From Alphaproteobacteria bacterium (lineage in GTDB: Bacteria; Pseudomonadota; Alphaproteobacteria; Rhodospirillales; Magnetospirillaceae), in assembly GCA_015232485.1 (NCBI GenBank), contig JADFZP010000153.1, forward strand, positions 1 to 7,511: a stretch of 7,511 nucleotides of DNA. Reading direction: 5' to 3'. A model generated the notes under the pieces. That model saw nothing but the letters and a program-made list of their open reading frames with translations. It searched no databases and had not been told where the DNA came from. A program made the translations under genes and the position numbers. Below, piece after piece: positions 1-6,071 of the stretch; position 1 is the first letter of the stretch; the number at the start of each line of letters is the position of its first letter.

Positions 1-1
1 C

Positions 2-937
2 CAGGTCAAGGGATTCCGCCAATTGCTCGAGCGGCTGACCTCGCCGGCCGATCATGCCCGGCTGCCGCAGCCCTCGCCGACCCAGATCGTCGACATGGTG
101 CTCGACGTCGGGGTCGACGAGCAGAAAAACTCGGCCACCCGCTACGTCGCCACCATGACGGTGCGCTTCAAGCCCGAGCCGGTGCGCCGGCTGCTGCGCG
201 ACGCCGGCATCGCCTACGCCGAAAGCCGCCAGCGGCCATTCCTGGTGCTGCCGGTGATGACGGGGCCCCAGCCTGTCCTGTGGGACGATCCCAATCCGTG
301 GCGGGCCGCGTGGTCGGCGCGTCCGGCCGATGGGTTGGTGCCGTTCGTGGTGCCGCTCGGCGAATTGGCCGACATTTCGACCATCACCGCCGCCGAGGCG
401 GTGGCGGGCGCTCCGGCCAAGCTCGCCGCCATCGCCGCCCGGCATGGCGTCGAGGACGTGCTGGTGGCGCTCGCCGCGCCCGAAACGCGCGACGGGCGCA
501 CCATCGTCAAGGTCTCCTTGCGCGGATACGGCCCCTCGGCGCCGGTTCGCGAGCCGATGGTGATCGAGGGCGCCGGCAACGAGAAGCCCGAGATGGTGCT
601 GGGGCGCGCCGTGCAGGCCGTGGTGCGCGGTCTGGAAGACGGATACAAGCAGGGCAACCTGCTGCAATTCGACCGGCCGGCGGTGCTGTCGACGCTGGTC
701 CGCTTCGGCGCGCTGGAAGGCTGGCTGGACGTGCGGCGTCGCCTTCGTCAGGTGCCGCAGGTGCGGCGTACCGAGGTGGTGTCGCTCAGCCCGGTCGAGG
801 CCGCGCTCGTGCTTCACTACGTGGGCGACCAGACCCAGTTGCAGACCGCGCTGGCCCAGGCCGGGCTGACCCTCTCGTGGGCCGGCGATTTCTGGGTGAT
901 GGAACAGATCGCCCGCCCCGCCGTCGTTGGGCAGTGA
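2..937 (+). CDS. DUF2066 domain-containing protein (5' end outside window)
   Basis: The frame is open from base 2 with no stop until the TGA at 935-937, so 311 residues are visible and the true start lies upstream. The TTG at 23 is in frame, but coding continues before it (residues QVKGFRQLLERLT match the usual opening of this family), so I read this as a left-truncated gene. The pattern of an early RQLLERLT block, then RPFLVLPVM, then LWDDPNPWRAAW and a repeat-poor C-terminal half is what I recall for DUF2066 proteins of alpha- and gammaproteobacteria; their biochemical role is unknown to me. No membrane helix is visible in the part seen; a signal peptide, if any, would lie outside the window. 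The last four bases overlap the GTG start of the next gene, so the two are probably translationally coupled. Family call fairly sure, function unknown. Confidence 0.8.
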   Translation, partial: QVKGFRQLLERLTSPADHARLPQPSPTQIVDMVLDVGVDEQKNSATRYVATMTVRFKPEPVRRLLRDAGIAYAESRQRPFLVLPVMTGPQPVLWDDPNPWRAAWSARPADGLVPFVVPLGELADISTITAAEAVAGAPAKLAAIAARHGVEDVLVALAAPETRDGRTIVKVSLRGYGPSAPVREPMVIEGAGNEKPEMVLGRAVQAVVRGLEDGYKQGNLLQFDRPAVLSTLVRFGALEGWLDVRRRLRQVPQVRRTEVVSLSPVEAALVLHYVGDQTQLQTALAQAGLTLSWAGDFWVMEQIARPAVVGQ

Positions 938-1512
938 ACGGAAAAGCCGTGGGTCTGCGGGATTTGCCCAATGCGCTCACCCTGCTGCGGCTCCTGACGG
1001 TGCCGCTGACCATGTGGTTGATGGTCGAGGGGCGGATGACGCCCGCCTTCTGGCTGTTCGTCGCGGCGGGCGTGACCGACGCGCTGGACGGCTTTCTGGC
1101 CCGCGTGCTCGACGCGCGCACCCAGCTTGGCCGCTATCTCGATCCGCTGGCCGACAAGGCGCTCTTGATCGGCATCTATCTGATGCTGGCGGTCACCGGC
1201 CATCTGCCCTGGTGGCTGGTGGCGCTGGTGATGGCGCGCGACGGGATGATCCTGGCCGGCGCCTGGTTCGTCTACACGCGGTTCGGCGCCGCCGCCGTCA
1301 AGCCGTTGTTCATCAGCAAGGTCAACACGGCGGCGCAAATCGTCCTGGCGGCCCTGGTGCTGGCGGCGCTGGGCCTGGGGCTCGACCTGGGCCGGCTGAT
1401 TCCGCTGGCGTTTTGGACGGTGGTCGCCACGACGCTCGCTTCTGGAGTGTCCTACGTGGTGCTAATATCGCGGCGTCTCCAACCGGCGAGCGATCGAATC
1501 GATCGTCGGTGA
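934..1512 (+). CDS. CDP-alcohol phosphatidyltransferase, probably cardiolipin synthase-type (CLS_cap)
   Basis: A 192-residue integral membrane enzyme that transfers a phosphatidyl group from a CDP-lipid to an alcohol. The full CDP-alcohol phosphotransferase signature D-x2-D-G-x2-A-R-x8-G-x3-D-x3-D is present: D49, D52, G53, A56, R57, G66, D70, D74; the aspartates bind metal and catalyse. Hydrophobic helices surround it (about 14-31, 38-48, 76-94, 98-115, 132-150, 156-185). Substrate is less certain. PgsA enzymes usually have an ARE motif and a GKVKTTAQ-like segment; here residues 100-103 read MARD and 123-135 read KPLFISKVNTAAQ, which I remember as close to human mitochondrial CRLS1 (cardiolipin synthase). 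I therefore favour PG + CDP-DAG to cardiolipin over PgsA activity. The GTG start at 934 overlaps the upstream stop (GTGA); an in-frame GTG at 949 is an alternative, and neither has a strong Shine-Dalgarno sequence. Confidence 0.85.
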   Translation: MNGKAVGLRDLPNALTLLRLLTVPLTMWLMVEGRMTPAFWLFVAAGVTDALDGFLARVLDARTQLGRYLDPLADKALLIGIYLMLAVTGHLPWWLVALVMARDGMILAGAWFVYTRFGAAAVKPLFISKVNTAAQIVLAALVLAALGLGLDLGRLIPLAFWTVVATTLASGVSYVVLISRRLQPASDRIDRR

Positions 1513-1513
1513 A

Positions 1514-1552
1514 GCCGCCATCGCGGCGGCGGCCAAGGGCGCCGGGGCGCCC
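1514..1552 (+). other. Two tandem GC-rich inverted repeats between genes
   Basis: The gap after the phosphatidyltransferase holds two adjacent potential hairpins: GCCGCC (1514-1519) with GGCGGC (1525-1530), 5-base loop; and GGGCGC (1537-1542) with GCGCCC (1547-1552), 4-base loop. No T-run follows, so this is not a standard intrinsic terminator. It may stabilise or attenuate the operon transcript just before the next ribosome binding site, or simply reflect high GC. Confidence 0.35.
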
Positions 1553-1567
1553 GCCCGGTGAGGGACT

Positions 1568-2674
1568 ATGAGGCGAGACGATTTATCGGCTCGCCGGTAT
1601 CGATGGGAGCGCGCGGCGGCGATGAGCGGCGAAAGCAGAATCCGGTTTTGGCTGATCGGCGTGGCCGTCCTGTTCGTGCTGCTTTATCTGCTGCGCGGCG
1701 TGCTGCTGCCCTTCGTGGCCGGCATGGCGGTGGCCTATTTCCTGGACCCGGTGGTCGATCGCCTGCAACGCCTCAGGCTGTCGCGGCTGGCTTCGACCTC
1801 GCTGATCACGGCGGGATTTCTGGCCGTCGCGCTGCTTGGCCTGCTGCTGGTGGTGCCGGTTTTGGAAAGCCAGATCGTCGGCTTCGCCACCCGGCTGCCG
1901 CGCTACGCGGCGGGTCTGGCCCAGCGGCTCGAGCCGGTGATCGCGGCGGCGTCCGATTATCTCGACGCCTCCGACATCGAAAGGCTGCGCGAGGCGGCCG
2001 GCGAGTATGTCGGCACGGCGGTGCGCTGGGCCGGGACCGTGATCGGCAACGTGGTCACCGGCGGTCTGGCGCTGTTCAACATCCTGTCGCTGCTGTTCAT
2101 CACGCCGGTGGTCGCCTTTTATCTGCTGCGCGACTGGGACCAAATGACGTCCACCGTCGATTCGTGGCTGCCCCGCCGCAACGCCGAGGTGATCCGCGAG
2201 CAGTTGCGGGAAGTCGATCGCACCCTGGCCGGCTTCGTGCGCGGGCAGGCGACGGTCTGCTTGGCGCTGGGGTTGTTCTACGCGTTGGGCCTGACCCTGG
2301 TCGGGCTGGATCTGGGGCTGATCGTCGGGCTGGGCGCGGGGCTGATCTCGTTCGTGCCCTATCTCGGCACCATCGCCGGCTTCGTGGTCGGCATCGGCCT
2401 CGCCATCGCGCAAAGCCAGGGCTGGGCGCTGCCCGGCATGGTGGCCGGCGTGTTCCTGGTCGGTCAGGTGATGGAAGGCAACGTGCTGACGCCGCGGCTG
2501 GTCGGCGACCGCGTGGGGCTGCATCCGGTGTGGGTGATCTTCGCCATCCTGGCCGGCGGCGCGCTGTTCGGCTTCGTCGGCGTGCTGCTGGCGGTGCCGG
2601 TGGCGGCGGTGATCGGCGTGCTGGCCCGCTTCACCCTGAAGCGCTATCTGTCCAGCCCGCTTTACGACCCCTGA
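1568..2674 (+). CDS. AI-2E family transporter (PerM/YdiK-like permease)
   Basis: A 368-residue inner-membrane protein of the AI-2E transporter family (PerM, YdiK, TqsA relatives); members export varied small solutes or ions, and the substrate here cannot be told. Seen in order: an N-terminal helix pair (about 27-59) ending in the family motif YFLDPVVDRL (57-66), a third helix (about 78-98), a soluble amphipathic segment (about 100-155), helices around 163-187, and a C-terminal bundle from about 224. The diagnostic stretch G299-Q300-V-M-E303-G-N305-V-L-T-P309, then GLHPVWV and LLAVPVAAV, is typical. ATG 1568 is chosen because GGTGAGG at 1557-1563 precedes it; ATG 1622 (MSGESRIRFW) is a serious alternative, since the family homology begins only around residue 25 and GGGAG lies at 1605-1609. 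The stop overlaps the hdaA ATG by one base, implying co-translation. Confidence 0.88.
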   Translation: MRRDDLSARRYRWERAAAMSGESRIRFWLIGVAVLFVLLYLLRGVLLPFVAGMAVAYFLDPVVDRLQRLRLSRLASTSLITAGFLAVALLGLLLVVPVLESQIVGFATRLPRYAAGLAQRLEPVIAAASDYLDASDIERLREAAGEYVGTAVRWAGTVIGNVVTGGLALFNILSLLFITPVVAFYLLRDWDQMTSTVDSWLPRRNAEVIREQLREVDRTLAGFVRGQATVCLALGLFYALGLTLVGLDLGLIVGLGAGLISFVPYLGTIAGFVVGIGLAIAQSQGWALPGMVAGVFLVGQVMEGNVLTPRLVGDRVGLHPVWVIFAILAGGALFGFVGVLLAVPVAAVIGVLARFTLKRYLSSPLYDP

Positions 2675-3327
2675 TGGCGGGGCGCCAACTTCCCCTCGAT
2701 CTCGGCCATCGCACCGCCTTCGAGGCCGCCGATTTCCTCGAGGCGCCGTCCAACGCCCAGGCGCTGGCTTGGTTGGCCCGCTGGCCCGACTGGCCGGGCC
2801 ACGCCTCGTGCCTGTGGGGGCCGCCGGGTTGCGGCAAGACCCACCTCGCCCATCTGTTCGCCGCCCGTTGCGGCGGGGCCGTCCTGCCGGCCACCGCGAT
2901 CGAGTCGCGCCCCGGCGGCCATCTGGTGGTCGAGGACGCCGACCGGGGCGTCGACGAGGTCGCCCTGTTCCATCTGTTCAACGCCACGCGCGAAGCCGGC
3001 GCGTTTCTGCTGCTGACCGGGCGGGCGCCGCCGTCGCGTTGGGCGATCCGGTTGCCCGACCTCGCCTCGCGGCTGAACGCCATTCCCGCCATCGCCATCC
3101 AGGCGCCGGACGACGCGCTGATGGCCGCCGTGCTGGTCAAGCTGTTCGCCGATCGTCAGTTGGAGGTCGGCGCCGGGGTGATCGACTGGCTGGTCACCCG
3201 CGGCGAGCGCTCGTTCGCGGCGGCCGGCGCGGTGGTCGCCCGACTCGACGCCCAGGCGCTGGCCGAGCGGCGCAACATAACGCTGCCCTTCGTGCGGGCG
3301 GTCATTCCAGATCGCGAGGCCGGATGA
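2674..3327 (+). CDS. hdaA: HdaA/Hda family DnaA-related ATPase, regulator of replication initiation
   Basis: A 217-residue protein corresponding to the AAA+ domain of DnaA without its DNA-binding domain, the usual length for Hda/HdaA. Family knowledge: Hda bound to the DNA-loaded sliding clamp stimulates ATP hydrolysis by DnaA, preventing over-initiation. Sequence support: an N-terminal QLPLDL (5-10) fits the clamp-binding motif (QL-x-L-x-L/F); Walker A is GPPGCGKTH (49-57, K55, T56); a Walker B-like LVVEDAD is at 84-90; a sensor-1-like LLLTGRAPP is at 112-120; box VII LPDLASRL (127-134) carries R133, aligned with the Hda arginine finger; the C-terminal lid contains RGERSF (176-181) and ends in ITLPFVRAVI, as in E. 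coli Hda (TIPFVKEIL). The start is fixed by the TGATG overlap with the permease gene; no clear Shine-Dalgarno is present, so re-initiation is likely. The 3' end overlaps the convergent sixA-like gene by 26 bases. Confidence 0.92.
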   Translation: MAGRQLPLDLGHRTAFEAADFLEAPSNAQALAWLARWPDWPGHASCLWGPPGCGKTHLAHLFAARCGGAVLPATAIESRPGGHLVVEDADRGVDEVALFHLFNATREAGAFLLLTGRAPPSRWAIRLPDLASRLNAIPAIAIQAPDDALMAAVLVKLFADRQLEVGAGVIDWLVTRGERSFAAAGAVVARLDAQALAERRNITLPFVRAVIPDREAG

Positions 3328-3811
3328 ATCCGGTCAGCCGGGCGCAGCCGTCGTCCAACTCGGTCCACGAGTCGATGTGCGCTTCGAGCACCGCCAGCGC
3401 GCCGGTCGGATATTTCTCGCGCAGCAGCGCCAATTCGGGCGAGGGGGCGCCGGCCAGGGTGGCGGCGAGGCGCTCGACTCCGGGATTGTGGCCGATCATC
3501 AGCACCGAATCGCAGGCCGGGGGCGTCTGGCGCAGGATGTTGAGCAAGGTCCGCGCGCTCGCCTCGTAGATGCGCGGCTCGATGGTGACCGGCGCGCCGT
3601 TCAGGCTGGGCTTGACCCGCTCCAGCGTCTGGTGGGTGCGCAAGGCGGGCGAGCACAGCACCAAGCCGGGGCGGATGCCGTTGCGGGCGATGAACTCGCC
3701 CATCAGCGCGGCCGCCTCACGCCCACGCGTGTCGAGCGGCCGGTCGATATCGTCGAGCGAGGGATCTTCGCGGCCCGATTTCGCGTGGCGGAGCAAATAA
3801 ACCATCTTCAT
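3302..3811 (-). CDS. SixA-type histidine phosphatase family protein
   Basis: A 169-residue single-domain member of the histidine phosphatase (phosphoglycerate mutase-like) superfamily, the size of SixA, which removes phosphate from phosphohistidine on phosphocarrier/HPt domains in E. coli. The catalytic pocket is complete: the RHAKSG motif with R8 and nucleophile H9, CSPALRTHQT with R58, the acid E83 in IYEAS, and the second histidine H108 in MIGHNPGVE. No signal peptide or membrane helix is seen, so it is cytoplasmic. Start ATG 3811 (MKMVYLLRHAKS) is chosen because SixA proteins begin this way and GGTGGG (3819-3824 on the minus strand) sits 7 bases upstream; an in-frame ATG at 3850 adds 13 non-conserved residues, and ATG 3805 is two codons in. 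The gene is divergent from ppk1 and convergent with hdaA. The physiological substrate is unknown; a link to polyphosphate or phosphorelay control is inference only. Confidence 0.88.
   Translation of the reverse strand: MKMVYLLRHAKSGREDPSLDDIDRPLDTRGREAAALMGEFIARNGIRPGLVLCSPALRTHQTLERVKPSLNGAPVTIEPRIYEASARTLLNILRQTPPACDSVLMIGHNPGVERLAATLAGAPSPELALLREKYPTGALAVLEAHIDSWTELDDGCARLTGFIRPRDLE
3318..3335. other. Stem-loop at convergent hdaA/sixA 3' ends
   Basis: Bases GGCCGGA (3318-3324) and TCCGGTC (3329-3335) pair (one G-U) around a TGAA loop, and the hdaA stop codon TGA (3325-3327) straddles the loop edge. Near-symmetry means both convergent transcripts could form it. No T-run follows on either strand, so it is at most a weak terminator or an mRNA 3'-end stabiliser. 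It also codes for the end of the SixA-like protein, so it may be chance. Confidence 0.35.
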
Positions 3812-3824
3812 GGTGGGTCCCACC
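3812..3824. promoter_or_regulatory. Perfect palindrome over the sixA-like ribosome binding site
   Basis: GGTGGG-T-CCCACC is an exact inverted repeat with a single central base, ending one base before the ATG of the sixA-like gene. On that transcript the outer arm is also the Shine-Dalgarno candidate. A one-base loop is too tight for the full RNA hairpin, so a dimeric-protein operator or a partly opened hairpin are both possible; chance cannot be excluded. Confidence 0.35.
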
Positions 3825-3848
3825 GTGTCGTTTATCGCCGAGGCGGCC

Positions 3849-3877
3849 ATGACATCTTCGGGCCGAGGATATATAAA
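3849..3877 (+). promoter_or_regulatory. Sigma70-type promoter for ppk1
   Basis: ATGACA (3849-3854, five of six to TTGACA) and TATAAA (3872-3877, five of six to TATAAT) are separated by exactly 17 bases. Transcription would begin near 3883-3885, giving a leader of about 35 bases before the ppk1 TTG. The AT-rich box stands out in this very GC-rich region. Because GATATATAAA is nearly symmetrical it could also serve the divergent sixA-like gene, but I find no good -35 on that strand. Confidence 0.55.
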
Positions 3878-3905
3878 CGTGTGAGCGGACGCCATGGTCC
3901 GAGTT

Positions 3906-3912
3906 GAGGAGG
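3906..3912 (+). promoter_or_regulatory. Strong ribosome binding site deciding the ppk1 TTG start
   Basis: GAGGAGG lies 7 bases before TTG 3920. It is the best Shine-Dalgarno match in the window and is what makes the TTG the credible initiation codon; the nearby ATG 3894 is in another frame and lies upstream of it. Confidence 0.75.
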
Positions 3913-3919
3913 CAAGCCC

Positions 3920-6061
3920 TTGTCCAACGCAGACGTCGTCGAACCGGGCAAAATCGACCTCGAATCCCGCGAGCGGTTCATCAACCGCGAGCTTTCGTGG
4001 CTGGCTTTCAACACGCGCGTGCTCGAGGAGGCCTACAACCCCCGACACCCGCTGCTCGAACGGTTGCGCTTCCTGTCGATCTCGGCCGCCAACCTGGACG
4101 AGTTTTACATGGTGCGGGTGGCCGGGCTCAAGGGCCAGGTCAACGCCGGGGTGATGACCCAAAGCCAGGACGGCCTGATCCCCGCCCAGCAACTCGCCAA
4201 CATCCATGAAAGCGCCGGCCATCTGCTCGAACAGCAGCAGGATTGCTGGCGCAAGCTGCGCGAAGAGATGCGCGGCGCCGGAATCTCGGTGATCGACAGG
4301 GGCGAACTCGACGCCGAGGACCGCGAATGGCTTGAGACGCGCTTCATGGAGCACGTCTTCCCGGTGCTCACCCCGCTGGCCATCGACCCGGCGCATCCGT
4401 TTCCGTTCCTGCCCAATCTCGGCTTCGCGCTGGTCCTGCATCTGACCCGCCTCGAAGACGGCGAGGTGCTGCGCGCCCTGGTGCCGCTGCCGCACCAGAT
4501 TCAGCGCTTCGTGCGGCTGCCCGGCGACCAGATCCGCATGCTGCCGCTGGAGGAGATGGTCCGCATGTTCCTCGACCGGCTGTTCCCCGGATTCCGGGTC
4601 GACGCCGGCGGCGTGTTCCGGGTGATCCGCGACAGCGAGATGGAAATCGACGAAGAGGCCGAAGACCTGGTCCGCGTGTTCGAAACCGCTTTGAAGCGGC
4701 GCCGCCGCGGCCATTGCATCCGCCTGACCGTCAATCACGACATCGCCGAGGATTTGCTCGACCTCGTGATCGACGAGATGGAGGTGAAGCCCAGCGACGT
4801 CTTCCTGCTCGATGGCCTGCTGGGCATCGTCGACACCAAGCAGGTCATCACCGACGAGCGGCCCGACCTGCTGTTCCCGCCCTACAACGCCCGCTTCCCC
4901 GAGCGCATCCGCGACTTCGCCGGGGATTGCTTCGCGGCGATCCGCAAGAAGGACATCGTCGTCCACCACCCGTTCGAAAGCTTCGACGTGGTGGTGCAGT
5001 TCATCCGTCAGGCGGCGCGCGATCCGCAGGTGGTGGCGATCAAGCAGACGCTTTACCGCACCAGCTTCGACTCGCCGATCGTCAAGGCGCTGATCGAGGC
5101 GGCCGAGGCGGGCAAGTCGGTGACCTGCATGGTCGAGTTGAAGGCCCGCTTCGACGAGGAGGCCAACATCCGCTGGGCGCGCGACCTGGAACGGGCCGGC
5201 GCGCAGGTGGTCTACGGCTTCCTTGAAATGAAGACGCACGCCAAGATTTCGCTGGTGGTGCGGCGCGAGGGCGGGGGCTTGCGCTCCTACGTCCATTTCG
5301 GCACGGGCAATTATCACCCGATCACCGCCAAGGTCTATACCGACCTGTCCTATTTCACCACCGATCCGGCGCTGTGCCGCGACGCCGCCAAGACCTTCAA
5401 CTACATGACCGGCTACGCCCTGCCCGAACGCATGGAGAAGCTGTGCATCGCGCCGCTCAATCTGCGCGACCGCATCCTTTCGATGATCGACGCCGAGATC
5501 GCCCATGCCAAGGCCGGCAAGCCGGCGGCGATCTGGGCCAAGATGAATTCGGTGGTCGATCCCAAGATCATCGACGCGCTGTACCGCGCCTCGACGTCCG
5601 GCGTGCAGATCGATCTGGTGGTGCGCGGCATCTGCTGTCTGCGGCCCGGCGTGCCCGGATTGTCGGAAAACATCCGGGTGAAGAGCATCGTCGGCCGCTT
5701 CCTTGAACATTCGCGAATCGCGGTGTTCGGCAACGGCCACAAGCTGCCCTCGAAGTTCGCCAAGGTGTTCATCTCGTCGGCCGACTGGATGACCCGCAAC
5801 ATGGAGGGCCGCGTCGAATCGCTGGTGCCGATCGAGAATCCCACCGTCCATCGGCAGGTGCTCGAGCAGATCATGATGGCCAATATGAAGGATGTCGCGC
5901 AAAGCTGGATTCTCGAGCCCGACGGCACCTACCGCCGGATGCCCAGCGGCGAGGGCGATTTCAACGCCCACCACTATTTCATGACCAATCCCAGCCTGTC
6001 GGGCCGCGGCAGCGCCATCGCGCGCAACAAACCGGCGGGCAGGTTGACGGTCAAGCATTGA
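3920..6061 (+). CDS. ppk1: Polyphosphate kinase 1
   Basis: A 713-residue enzyme, normal full length for Ppk1, reversibly transferring the terminal phosphate of ATP to growing inorganic polyphosphate through a phosphohistidine intermediate. N-terminal domain: INRELSWLAFNTRVLEEA (21-38) and ANLDEFYMVRVAGLK, with N58 aligned to the ATP-site asparagine. The catalytic C-terminal domains carry H440 (KTHAKI) and H459 (YVHFGTGNYH), 19 residues apart as H435 and H454 are in E. coli, and the metal/phosphate-binding arginines R380 (LYRT) and R410 (KARFDEEANIRWA), also with E. coli spacing. No break or missing key residue is seen. The start is TTG, preceded by GAGGAGG; a rare start may moderate expression. 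It has its own promoter in the divergent region and is followed after 10 bases by ppx, so synthesis and degradation of polyphosphate are probably co-transcribed. Identification is very secure. Confidence 0.97.
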   Translation: MSNADVVEPGKIDLESRERFINRELSWLAFNTRVLEEAYNPRHPLLERLRFLSISAANLDEFYMVRVAGLKGQVNAGVMTQSQDGLIPAQQLANIHESAGHLLEQQQDCWRKLREEMRGAGISVIDRGELDAEDREWLETRFMEHVFPVLTPLAIDPAHPFPFLPNLGFALVLHLTRLEDGEVLRALVPLPHQIQRFVRLPGDQIRMLPLEEMVRMFLDRLFPGFRVDAGGVFRVIRDSEMEIDEEAEDLVRVFETALKRRRRGHCIRLTVNHDIAEDLLDLVIDEMEVKPSDVFLLDGLLGIVDTKQVITDERPDLLFPPYNARFPERIRDFAGDCFAAIRKKDIVVHHPFESFDVVVQFIRQAARDPQVVAIKQTLYRTSFDSPIVKALIEAAEAGKSVTCMVELKARFDEEANIRWARDLERAGAQVVYGFLEMKTHAKISLVVRREGGGLRSYVHFGTGNYHPITAKVYTDLSYFTTDPALCRDAAKTFNYMTGYALPERMEKLCIAPLNLRDRILSMIDAEIAHAKAGKPAAIWAKMNSVVDPKIIDALYRASTSGVQIDLVVRGICCLRPGVPGLSENIRVKSIVGRFLEHSRIAVFGNGHKLPSKFAKVFISSADWMTRNMEGRVESLVPIENPTVHRQVLEQIMMANMKDVAQSWILEPDGTYRRMPSGEGDFNAHHYFMTNPSLSGRGSAIARNKPAGRLTVKH

Positions 6062-6065
6062 GGGG
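6060..6065 (+). promoter_or_regulatory. Ribosome binding site for the ppx GTG start
   Basis: GAGGGG overlaps the end of the ppk1 stop codon (TGA 6059-6061) and stands 6 bases before GTG 6072. It supports that start and close coupling of ppx to ppk1 translation. Another GTG at 6065 is out of frame. Confidence 0.6.
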
Positions 6066-6071
6066 TGCTTC

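Noticed and set aside
280..933. N-terminal extension of the phosphatidyltransferase frame to ATG 280
   Set aside because: It overlaps the DUF2066 gene in another frame and has shadow composition; the family begins near GTG 934.
1537..1552. Intrinsic terminator after the phosphatidyltransferase gene
   Set aside because: The stem is strong, but no T-run follows on either strand.
1583..2524. A 313-codon minus-strand open frame opposite the permease
   Set aside because: H/Q/R/D-rich antisense shadow with no domain.
1558..2673. A long N-terminal extension of hdaA through the permease gene, which would look like a 589-residue fusion
   Set aside because: The extension is out of frame with the real permease and made of R/G/A-rich shadow sequence. 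Hda homology begins just after ATG 2674.
3812..3850. Upstream ATG 3850 as start of the sixA-like gene
   Set aside because: The added residues are not typical of SixA, whose members begin almost directly with the YLLRHAKS motif, and the palindrome/Shine-Dalgarno sits before ATG 3811.
3826..3856. Possible Pho box (TGTCG and, on the minus strand, TGTCAT)
   Set aside because: No second half-site at the 11-base spacing needed for PhoB binding, on either strand.
3894..4154. A small plus-strand open frame (ATG 3894, 86 codons) that could be a ppk1 leader peptide
   Set aside because: It lacks its own ribosome binding site, and nearly all of it lies inside ppk1 in another frame.
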